Position numbers and translations under genes: made by a program. Below are positions 1-5,235 of a stretch of 8,184 nucleotides of DNA, piece after piece. This stretch comes from Candidatus Zhuqueibacterota bacterium RBG_16_48_16 (GTDB taxonomy: Bacteria > Zhuqueibacterota > Zhuqueibacteria > Residuimicrobiales > Sediminimicrobiaceae), in NCBI GenBank assembly GCA_001771235.1, contig METF01000320.1, positions 1-8,184 of the forward strand, read 5' to 3'. How positions within the stretch are numbered: the first letter of the stretch is position 1; the number at the start of each line of letters is the position of its first letter. Below the pieces are notes generated by a model, which was not told the DNA's origin, made no database searches, and was given only the letters and a program-made list of their open reading frames with translations.

Positions 1-23
1 GAAAGAGAGGAGAAAAATATTGC

Positions 24-52
24 TTGACCTTTGGAGAAATATTTATTATATA
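24..52 (+). promoter_or_regulatory. Candidate sigma-70 promoter for the 5'-end RNA
   Basis: A TTGACC box (24-29) and a TATATA box (47-52) are separated by 17 bp in AT-rich DNA. Transcription would start near position 59 and run into the structured RNA that terminates at 247. No protein gene lies downstream on this strand, so the promoter most likely serves a stand-alone RNA. A weaker alternative is TTGACT (82-87) with a poor -10 near 105-111. This is seen by eye only. Confidence 0.45.
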
Positions 53-110
53 AATGATGTTTAAATATGGGTCTACGAGAGTTGACTAAAGTCACTAGCC
101 AACGATTTAC

Positions 111-247
111 ACCATCCCCTCGTGTCAAGAAGAGGTTAGCAGCTTTCGTACCGCTCCCGGGCAGTAGAGCACCCTTGTTTGTGCTTCCGGAGAGTTATCA
201 ACAAAGCTTCGACTTCAGTTTCCGACTCACGAGGGGATGGTTTTTTT
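111..247 (+). ncRNA. Candidate rod-shaped small RNA, 6S-like, with its own terminator
   Basis: The ends pair perfectly over 14 bp (111-124 with 228-241) and are followed directly by seven T (241-247), so the closing stem also serves as an intrinsic terminator. Inside, GAAG (129-132) can pair with CTTC (213-216), AGCTTT (141-146) with AAAGCT (203-208), and CTCCCGG (154-160) with CCGGAG (187-192) with one bulged C. An apical hairpin AGCAC/GTGCT (168-172, 181-185) has an 8-nt loop. The result is one long rod interrupted by internal loops and no branches. From the upstream promoter the transcript would be about 190 nt, close to the 184 nt of E. coli 6S RNA. The order of a CTCC-CGG stem, an asymmetric loop and an AGCA hairpin recalls the E. 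coli 6S head. 6S binds the RNA polymerase sigma-70 holoenzyme. The closing stem starts about 50 nt inside the predicted 5' end, which is unlike classical 6S. I see no protein-like ORF here, and the family is unproven. Confidence 0.5.
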
Positions 248-296
248 ACATCCGTCGTTTTATTACTAGTGTTCTATTCTTCTAACGGATTCTTCT

Positions 297-332
297 TGTG
301 CTGCAATGCCTGAATAATCAAAATGCAGCACA
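297..332. repeat. Inverted repeat downstream of both the small RNA and the dksA-like gene
   Basis: TGTGCTGCA (297-305) and TGCAGCACA (324-332) are perfect 9-bp complements around an 18-nt loop. The repeat lies between the terminator of the plus-strand RNA and the stop codon of the convergent dksA-like gene. Neither side has a T tract, so it is not a classical terminator for either transcript. It could block 3' exonuclease action or be a protein-binding site. Nothing else is recognisable in 248-395. Confidence 0.5.
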
Positions 333-395
333 CATCAATTCCACAAAATCTCACACGATCTTTCCGACAATATAATCCCGTTCTGTTCATTACGA

Positions 396-842
396 TTATC
401 TCCCCCCTCTTTGTTGTTCTCTTATTTTTGCTTCAACAGAGATTTCGGTATGAGGTATAGCTTCTAATCTCTCCCGATCAATTGCGTAACCTGTAACTCG
501 ACAAATACCGTACGTTTTATTGGCAATCCTTTCCAATGCTCTGTCCAAATATCCAATAAGTTTTTGCTGGCGATCAATCATCAGGTAGGTACTTTCTCGT
601 TCCATAGCATCCGTTGCTGAATCTGCGGGGTGATAACTATAGGCCGAGTCGGCGTCCAGATGATCTCTATCATTATTTTCTAGCTGTGCTTTCAAATGCT
701 TAATTTCTTCTACCGCTTCATCTCGCTTAGCTAAAATGAGCTCTCGAAAGTGTTCAAGATCCTTATCATTATAAGGAGTACGTCTTTTTTGTCTCGGACT
801 TAATGCTAGCAGATGCACTAAAGATTGTTTTGCGTTCTCCAT
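396..842 (-). CDS. DksA/TraR-family transcription regulator lacking the zinc finger
   Basis: This 148-residue protein belongs to the DksA/TraR family, whose members insert a coiled coil into the RNA polymerase secondary channel, often together with ppGpp. The first 30 residues are basic and variable. A coiled-coil segment follows (about 25-105), whose turn carries the acidic ADSATDAMERES stretch (73-84) with Asp74 and Asp78. The C-terminal globular segment has the family pattern YGICRVTG (111-118) and RLEAIPH (125-131). Of the four zinc-binding cysteines only Cys114 remains; the other positions read Thr117, Ser135 and Ala138. This resembles the zinc-free DksA-like proteins common in Bacteroidetes-type bacteria. 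The start is well supported by AGGAG (850-854) seven bases upstream of ATG. The gene stands alone, with a leader that contains candidate promoters and a structured RNA. The family call is firm, but the targets and the ppGpp response cannot be read from sequence. Confidence 0.9.
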   Translation of the reverse strand: MENAKQSLVHLLALSPRQKRRTPYNDKDLEHFRELILAKRDEAVEEIKHLKAQLENNDRDHLDADSAYSYHPADSATDAMERESTYLMIDRQQKLIGYLDRALERIANKTYGICRVTGYAIDRERLEAIPHTEISVEAKIREQQRGGR

Positions 843-1016
843 AGTAATTCTCCTAATCTTATATGGATGCCGATTACCCGGAAGCTAGCTGGATCATGAT
901 AACAGGATTCCTTTTACAGCCCTCCTTTGAACAGTGATAAATTTACTATAAACCCATTAAAAAAGCTAAGGTCGGATCTCAGGGTTGTGCTTGTTGATGG
1001 AAAATAGGTGAATACT

Positions 1017-1044
1017 TTTATAATTTGCATAGTGGTCTTAGCAA
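1017..1044 (-). promoter_or_regulatory. Candidate proximal promoter of the dksA-like gene
   Basis: On the minus strand TTGCTA (1044-1039) and TATAAA (1022-1017) are spaced by 16 bp. The expected start near 1010 would give a leader of roughly 170 nt before the dksA-like ATG at 842. It lies downstream of the U tract of the candidate leader RNA, so it could supply transcription that escapes that terminator. The TATAAT read on the plus strand at 1019-1024 has no good -35 partner and no gene downstream. Confidence 0.35.
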
Positions 1045-1114
1045 AATATAAAAAGCCATGATGCGAACGGACTATTATTGTTTGATTGATTGGTAAAAAC
1101 AACGATAAAGCAGG

Positions 1115-1240
1115 AAAAAAGGTGAATCGATAGGAAGGAAACTATTCGTGCTCGGCTCCACATCACAGTCTCTAAACTTGTAGCTTTGACGTCCAGCAGA
1201 TGCACTTTTAATACCCTGCCCTTCTATCAACAACCTCACC
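1115..1240 (-). ncRNA. Candidate rod-shaped leader or stand-alone RNA ending in a U tract
   Basis: The 5' end (1240-1220) pairs back on the segment just before six T (1120-1115): GGTGA with TCACC, then TTGATAG with CTATCGA, then AAGG with CCTT. That gives 16 pairs in total, interrupted by a 5:1 internal loop and one bulged C. Inside a bubble of about 14 and 9 nt is a head: GTGC (1205-1202) with GCAC (1151-1148), GCT with AGC, a GG/GG loop, ACGTC (1192-1188) with GATGT (1164-1160), and a small apical hairpin with a TAGA loop. A well-placed promoter begins transcription at about 1240, the first paired base. The RNA is either a stand-alone 6S-like RNA of about 126 nt or a terminating leader of the dksA-like gene. 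Several blocks recall the c-di-GMP-I aptamer, but they fit imperfectly. Confidence 0.42.
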
Positions 1241-1246
1241 GGCACA

Positions 1247-1275
1247 AGTATAAAAAAATATTTAACAGATAGCAA
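1247..1275 (-). promoter_or_regulatory. Candidate sigma-70 promoter for the leader RNA or dksA-like gene
   Basis: On the minus strand TTGCTA (1275-1270) and TATACT (1252-1247) are spaced by exactly 17 bp inside an AT-rich stretch. This is the best promoter-like match in the window. The predicted start (about 1240) coincides with the first base of the long-range stem of the candidate RNA, so two independent signals agree. It lies about 100 bp after the argH stop codon. Confidence 0.5.
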
Positions 1276-1377
1276 GTAAAAAATGCAACATTTTCCGTTA
1301 ATTTATACGACTGATCCTGGCATAACTTATTAATTCTTATGATTGCTTTTTTCTGTCTATTTTATTCCTCAAACAAA

Positions 1378-2763
1378 TCATTTGTCGAGTAATTTTTTAG
1401 CTCGCTTTATTTGGTAGCGAATCGATGCTCCACCCGTTCCTCCCCTGACATTCCGCAGTTGTAGCGAGTAGCCGGGGTGAAATAATTGATACACACTTTT
1501 TTCAAAAACCGGAGAGTATTGTTTGAATTCGTCCAAAGTTAGCTCGGAGAATTTCTTATTTTCCTGTTCAATCCAGGATACAATTTTCCCGACAATGGCA
1601 TGCGCATTCCGGAAAGGAATACCTCCTTTTACCAAATAATCTGCCAAGTCAGTAGCATAGAGGGACTGGGTAAGAGAGCCTTTCATTTTTTCCTGATTGA
1701 TTTTCATCGTTTGAACGACGGCCTTAAAGATATCAAGACTCATCTTTGTCTGGTCGATTGTATCGAAGACCGGCTCCTTGTCTTCCTGCAAATCACGCGA
1801 ATAAGCGTGCGGCAATCCCTTGAGCAATACAAGCAGCTTAACCTGATTTCCTATGACCCGCGCCGATTTCCCTCTTATGAGCTCCAACGAATCGGGGTTC
1901 CGCTTTTGCGGCATCATGCTGCTCCCCGTGGAAAATGCCTGATCGATTTCTACAAAACCATACGCTTCGGACGACCAGGCAATAAAATCTTCGCAAAATC
2001 TGCTGAGATGAACCATGATGATGGAACATGCCGACAGCACTTCAAAGACAAAATCCCGGTCCGATGTGGCGTCAATACTGTTCTCACTGATGTCTTCAAA
2101 ACCCAGTTGTTCCGCAAGAAATTTTCGATCAACCGGAAAGGCAGCCCCGGCCAAAGCGCCGGATCCCAGGCCAAGCACATTCACTCGTTTTCTCGCCTCG
2201 GCCAGCCGGACTTTATCTCGCTGCATTTGGAAAAAAATGGCCATAGTATAATGCGAAAGGGAAATCGGTTGGGCCTGGCGAAGATGCGTATAGCCGGGCA
2301 GGACCGTTTCGATGTTGTTTTCCGCAACAACAATCAACTCACCTTGCAGTGCTTTAATAGAATCGACGATTCGATCAATTTCCTGCCTTAGATAATATCT
2401 CAAATCGGTTACCACCTGGTCGTTCCGGCTCCTCCCTGTGTGGATGCGTTGACCTAATTCTCCTGTCTTCTCCGTGAGCCACCGCTCATTGGCCGAGTGG
2501 ATGTCCTCGTCCCCTGTCTTTATTTGGAGCTGACCTCGATGATATTCCGTATCTATTTCCTCAAGGGCGTTGATGACGGTTTCCAGCTCCTGCCCATTAT
2601 AGATGCCTATTCTACCAAGCGCCTTGGCCCATGCCTTGTTGACTTCGATGTCGGCCTTGAACAGCCTTCTATCAAATTGGATGGAATGGCTGAATTGCTC
2701 CATGAGCGGATCGGTAGGTTGTGTAAACCGGCCGCTCCAGGTTTTTTCCCTTCCTTCGCTCAC
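1378..2763 (-). CDS. argH: Argininosuccinate lyase
   Basis: ArgH cleaves argininosuccinate to arginine and fumarate, the last step of arginine synthesis, in the cytoplasm; the family acts as a tetramer. The 461 residues match the usual family length of about 460. Family landmarks are WSGRF (9-13), HTGRSRNDQ (108-116), GYTHLRQAQP (157-166) with the conserved His160, and the fumarase/aspartase signature GSSMMPQKRNPD (280-291) with the mobile catalytic serine. The protein is complete with no missing key residue. The start is GTG at 2763, preceded by AAGGG about seven bases upstream inside the end of argG; only 2 bp separate the argG stop from this start, so the two are surely cotranscribed and probably translationally coupled. 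No strong terminator follows the stop. Confidence 0.98.
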   Translation of the reverse strand: MSEGREKTWSGRFTQPTDPLMEQFSHSIQFDRRLFKADIEVNKAWAKALGRIGIYNGQELETVINALEEIDTEYHRGQLQIKTGDEDIHSANERWLTEKTGELGQRIHTGRSRNDQVVTDLRYYLRQEIDRIVDSIKALQGELIVVAENNIETVLPGYTHLRQAQPISLSHYTMAIFFQMQRDKVRLAEARKRVNVLGLGSGALAGAAFPVDRKFLAEQLGFEDISENSIDATSDRDFVFEVLSACSIIMVHLSRFCEDFIAWSSEAYGFVEIDQAFSTGSSMMPQKRNPDSLELIRGKSARVIGNQVKLLVLLKGLPHAYSRDLQEDKEPVFDTIDQTKMSLDIFKAVVQTMKINQEKMKGSLTQSLYATDLADYLVKGGIPFRNAHAIVGKIVSWIEQENKKFSELTLDEFKQYSPVFEKSVYQLFHPGYSLQLRNVRGGTGGASIRYQIKRAKKLLDK

Positions 2764-2765
2764 GG

Positions 2766-4028
2766 TTAATCCCTTTTAAAGATGCTGTAATCCGGCTCGC
2801 CGTACTTGGGATGTTTTCCCCACTCCATCTCTACCAACGCCCTCACTTTAAGGGGCAGGCCAAACAAATTAATGAATCCTTTGGCGTCCGTTTGATCGTA
2901 GACATCTTCCTTGCCAAATGTAGCCAACTCCTCACGGTAAAGTGAATAGGGAGATTTCCGTCCGGCGATGATACAATTTCCTTTGTAAAGCTTGAGACGA
3001 ACCATTCCTGTTACGTACTCTTGGGTTTTTTCTATGAAGGCATCAAGCGCTTCCCGAAGTGGAGTGAACCAGGCGCCGTAATAAACCAGCTCCGCATACT
3101 TGGGGGAAAGCATCTCTTTGAAATGCAGCGTTTCGCGATCCAGGACAAGGCTTTCAAGCTCCTTATGCGCCGCATAGATCAACGTACCGCCCGGTGTTTC
3201 ATACACTCCCCTGGATTTCATGCCCACAAGTCGATTTTCAACCAGGTCTACCCGTCCTATCCCATTTTCTCCCGCCACTTTATTCAGGAATTTGAGCAGA
3301 GGAACGGATTCCATCCTTTCTCCATTTATGCCAACAGGTATCCCTTTGCGAAATTCAATTTCAACACAAGTTGGTTTATCAGGAGCATCCTCCGGGGCCG
3401 TCGTCAGTCTAAACAGCTCTTTTGGGGGTTCATTCCAGGGATCCTCCAGATCGCCGCCTTCGTGACTGATGTGCCAAATATTGCGATCGTTGCTATAGAT
3501 CTTTTCCGTCGTCGCGGTGACCGGCACATTCTTTTCACGTGCATAGGCAATGGCATCTTCCCGGGAGCGGATGTCCCATTCTCTCCATGGCGCAATGACT
3601 CGCAGTTTCGGATTGAATGCCTTGTAGGTCAACTCGAACCGAACCTGATCATTTCCTTTTCCGGTGCAGCCATGGGCGACGGCGTCCGCATTTTCCGCGG
3701 CAGCAATCTCCACCTGCCGCTTGGCGATGAGCGGGCGGGCGAATGAAGTGCCCAACAAATAGCTTCCTTCATAAACGGCTCGGGCCTTGATGGTTGGCCA
3801 GATATATTCTTCAACGAATTGCTTACGGAGATCTTCGATATAGCATTTACTCGCCCCGGTCGCGATGGCTTTTTCTTCGAGTCCGTCTAATTCTTCACCC
3901 TGCCCCAGGTCGGCGGCAAAAGCAATCACCTCGCAACCGTAATTCTCTTTAAGCCAGGGGATAATGATAGAAGTATCCAAACCACCCGAGTAGGCAAGAA
4001 CAACTTTTTTGACATCAGATTTTTGCAT
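2766..4028 (-). CDS. argG: Argininosuccinate synthase
   Basis: ArgG joins citrulline and aspartate using ATP to form argininosuccinate, the substrate of the adjacent argH product. The 420 residues begin with the ATP pyrophosphatase loop AYSGGLDTS (12-20), followed by an AFAADLGQGEE segment (36-46). GTSFARPL (93-100) and GCTGKGNDQVRFE (120-132) are substrate-binding segments typical of the family, and APWREWD (146-152) follows. The C-terminal synthetase domain with GMVRLKLYKGN is present, so the protein is complete. The start ATG (4028) has GGAG (4036-4039) seven bases upstream. The gene leads the argGH operon. Its 450-bp upstream gap contains inverted repeats and a single TGAATA-like half site (near 4076-4081) that might bind an ArgR-type repressor, but I see no full ARG box and no convincing promoter. 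Confidence 0.98.
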   Translation of the reverse strand: MQKSDVKKVVLAYSGGLDTSIIIPWLKENYGCEVIAFAADLGQGEELDGLEEKAIATGASKCYIEDLRKQFVEEYIWPTIKARAVYEGSYLLGTSFARPLIAKRQVEIAAAENADAVAHGCTGKGNDQVRFELTYKAFNPKLRVIAPWREWDIRSREDAIAYAREKNVPVTATTEKIYSNDRNIWHISHEGGDLEDPWNEPPKELFRLTTAPEDAPDKPTCVEIEFRKGIPVGINGERMESVPLLKFLNKVAGENGIGRVDLVENRLVGMKSRGVYETPGGTLIYAAHKELESLVLDRETLHFKEMLSPKYAELVYYGAWFTPLREALDAFIEKTQEYVTGMVRLKLYKGNCIIAGRKSPYSLYREELATFGKEDVYDQTDAKGFINLFGLPLKVRALVEMEWGKHPKYGEPDYSIFKRD

Positions 4029-4112
4029 TGGAGCTCTCCGGAAATTAGTAGATTAATTTTTTACCACTTCACTGTGTATTCATTTACAAAGTTAATTTGG
4101 CAAAAGTCAGGC

Positions 4113-4187
4113 TGTCTCATTTTATTAAGAAAAATGTGTCAAAACATATTAATCAAATATGATTAATTCAAGAAAAAAGGTGAGACA
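4113..4187. repeat. Nested inverted repeats upstream of argG
   Basis: TGTCTCA (4113-4119) recurs inverted as TGAGACA (4181-4187). Between them ATTAATCA (4148-4155) and TGATTAAT (4160-4167) form a perfect 8-4-8 palindrome, the usual shape of a dimeric repressor site. Two imperfect direct copies of a CAAGAAAAA-GTG-ACAAAA pattern start near 4124 and 4169. The arrangement could be an operator for argGH or the edge of a degraded small mobile element. The outer and inner repeats are not centred on the same point. Confidence 0.45.
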
Positions 4188-4275
4188 AAATCCTTCATGG
4201 CGAGCGATATTTTTAAAAAATTCCAGGTGAAGTAAAAGAAAGAGATATTGAGAATGGGGGAGAGAAGTAGCTCGA

Positions 4276-4313
4276 AACATTATGGGCCTCTTCTTTAAGA
4301 GGCCCATAATGTT
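4276..4313. repeat. Perfect 17-bp hairpin in the lipoprotein-argG gap
   Basis: Positions 4276-4292 and 4297-4313 are perfectly complementary with a CTTT loop. The stem has a GC core (GGGCCTCTT) and AT-rich ends. It lies about 170 bp after the lipoprotein stop codon and 250 bp before argG. There is no T tract on either side, so it is not a textbook intrinsic terminator. It may be a terminator that works without U residues, an RNA-processing or stability element, or a remnant of a bidirectional terminator. Confidence 0.6.
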
Positions 4314-4368
4314 ATGAGGAGCAGTAGATCAGTAAGAGGAGGTGTGATGGACTTTTTACTTGAACTTT

Positions 4369-4467
4369 TTATGTGACAGGAGGTTCCTTTGTGAGTCGTT
4401 CATTAACCATGATGTCCTGATGACACCCGTAGCAATCCACCACATCCGGGCAACCCGGTTGAAAAGC
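4369..4467 (-). pseudogene. Possible remnant of a c-type cytochrome (CxxCH stretch)
   Basis: A minus-strand frame open between stops at 4468-4470 and 4369-4371 encodes 32 residues containing CPDVVDCYGCHQD. The CYGCH part is a haem c attachment motif, and the remainder (VNERLTKEPPVT) reads like ordinary protein. There is no start codon before the motif; the only in-frame ATG (4408-4410) comes after it. The lipoprotein gene upstream is in a different frame. It may be the tail of a decayed cytochrome gene. One CxxCH by chance is not unlikely across all six frames of a window of this size, so confidence is low. Confidence 0.25.
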
Positions 4468-4481
4468 TTAAACTAGCAGGC

Positions 4482-4988
4482 TCAATCTTGTTCGCCGGCT
4501 TTTATTGGCTGGGCCTCCTGCTTAAAATACATTTTTTTATTAACGGGAACACCGTTGTCTTCTTTCACAATATCGCAACTGACAGTGGTTATCTTACCCG
4601 GCAAGACAGCAACGAGATCGTGTGTTTCGATCAGGTATTTTTCTTCACCCCAACCAACATACGCATAATAGTAGGATTTCACCTTGTAATATCCGGGCCG
4701 AACTCTCAGGCTGTATGTATACGTATTCTCGATATTGGAAATCAACCAATTCGGTTCAATCTTTTTGTCATTAATAAACGCCTCAACGCGGTTCTTATAG
4801 CTCGATCTCTCGTCGGCTACATTGGAAATCTTGATGATCAAATTCTCAGAAACCTGTTCCGGCAGATCAAGCTGTTTTACCGGTCGAAGTACGTCGTAAG
4901 ACTCCTCAACCGTTAGGGTTCCTCCGGCACAACCGACGATGAGAAGAGCAACGAACAAAACAAAAAGAGATCTCAAAGTAGTTCTCAT
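4482..4988 (-). CDS. Small lipoprotein of unknown function
   Basis: I do not recognise this family. The start is best placed at the ATG at 4988, because a near-perfect ribosome binding site (GGAGGAGG, 5001-4994) lies five bases upstream; an ATG five codons earlier (5003) overlaps that site. The resulting 168 residues begin with two arginines and a hydrophobic stretch ending in a lipobox (IVGC, Cys20), so it is a lipoprotein cleaved by signal peptidase II. Ala at +2 suggests the outer membrane if the cell is Gram-negative. The mature part (21-168) is rich in Lys, Glu, Tyr and beta-type sequence, with a segment at about 90-120 (YTYSLRVRPGYYKVKSYYYAY) resembling PEGA-like or carbohydrate-binding beta domains. 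It has one further cysteine. It appears monocistronic, with a possible promoter about 40-75 bp upstream. Confidence 0.85.
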   Translation of the reverse strand: MRTTLRSLFVLFVALLIVGCAGGTLTVEESYDVLRPVKQLDLPEQVSENLIIKISNVADERSSYKNRVEAFINDKKIEPNWLISNIENTYTYSLRVRPGYYKVKSYYYAYVGWGEEKYLIETHDLVAVLPGKITTVSCDIVKEDNGVPVNKKMYFKQEAQPIKAGEQD

Positions 4989-4993
4989 GCTAT

Positions 4994-5001
4994 CCTCCTC
5001 C
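4994..5001 (-). promoter_or_regulatory. Ribosome binding site that sets the lipoprotein start
   Basis: GGAGGAGG on the minus strand, five bases before ATG at 4988, is nearly fully complementary to the 3' end of 16S rRNA. It moves the start five codons downstream of the longest open frame and gives a standard lipoprotein signal peptide. Confidence 0.75.
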
Positions 5002-5035
5002 ATACTGAGTCAGGAAATTGTTTTTGGAAAAAGGT

Positions 5036-5065
5036 AAAATATTTCAAGAATTGCTTATTGGACAA
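5036..5065 (-). promoter_or_regulatory. Weak candidate promoter for the lipoprotein gene
   Basis: On the minus strand TTGTCC (5065-5060) and TATTTT (5041-5036) are spaced by 18 bp. The expected start near 5029 gives a leader of about 40 nt. Each box matches four of six consensus bases. No terminator is visible after the Nudix gene, so read-through from that side is also possible. Confidence 0.3.
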
Positions 5066-5235
5066 AACGCTTGATAAAAGGGGAAAGGTCATGCGTCTGC
5101 TTTCAAAATAAATTCAGTATGTAAAACGAAAGTCCTACGGGATATGTTCCAGCAGCCGGCAAATACTTCAATGTTTCCTGAGATGAACGATCCCAACTTC
5201 CTGTTCCGGCAATTCCAACCTGCAGGAATCAAGAA

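Larger units (their letters stand above)
843..1377. other. 535-bp AT-rich gap between the dksA-like gene and argH
   Basis: This stretch holds no protein gene I can support. Reading the minus strand from argH to the dksA-like gene, it contains in order: a weak AT-rich hairpin (1280-1294, AAAATG-CAA-CATTTT on the plus strand, followed on the minus strand by T), which is the only terminator-like element after argH; a promoter (1247-1275); a rod-shaped RNA ending in six T (1115-1240); a second promoter (1017-1044); and the RBS of the dksA-like gene. Two minus-strand open frames of 62 and 66 codons (914-1102, 1075-1275) have no convincing RBS, and the second begins inside the promoter -35 box. I do not call them genes. 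Confidence 0.7.
4029..4481. other. 453-bp AT-rich gap upstream of argG with repeats and a gene remnant
   Basis: This stretch lies between the lipoprotein gene and argG, both on the minus strand. It contains a pair of inverted heptamers with an inner palindrome (4113-4187), a run of short plus-strand open frames of 8-20 codons, a perfect 17-bp hairpin (4276-4313), a 32-codon minus-strand open stretch with a CxxCH motif (4369-4467), and a small GC hairpin (4446-4458) just after the lipoprotein stop. No intact gene is evident. Its composition is far more AT-rich than the flanking genes. Confidence 0.7.

Noticed and set aside
67..285. 72-codon plus-strand open frame
   Set aside because: It has no ribosome binding site, runs through the stem, the T7 tract and beyond the terminator, and its composition is not protein-like. 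The RNA reading explains the segment better.
914..1275. Two minus-strand open frames of 62 and 66 codons upstream of the dksA-like gene
   Set aside because: Neither has a ribosome binding site. One starts inside a promoter -35 box and crosses the RNA stem. The peptides show no recognisable domain.
1600..2391. 263-codon plus-strand frame opposite argH
   Set aside because: This is a shadow of argH, which has full-length family motifs on the minus strand. There is no ribosome binding site and no recognisable domain.
3021..3746. 241-codon plus-strand frame opposite argG
   Set aside because: Antisense shadow of a clear argG gene.
4068..4085. ArgR box upstream of argG
   Set aside because: Only one TGAATA-like half site is visible; the second half and the usual 18-bp symmetry are missing.
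4446..4458. CCGGG-CAA-CCCGG hairpin after the lipoprotein gene as a terminator
   Set aside because: The stem is only 5 bp and no T tract follows on the minus strand, so it is not supported as an intrinsic terminator.
4488..4916. 142-codon plus-strand frame opposite the lipoprotein gene
   Set aside because: The minus-strand frame has a strong ribosome binding site and a complete lipobox; this one has neither.
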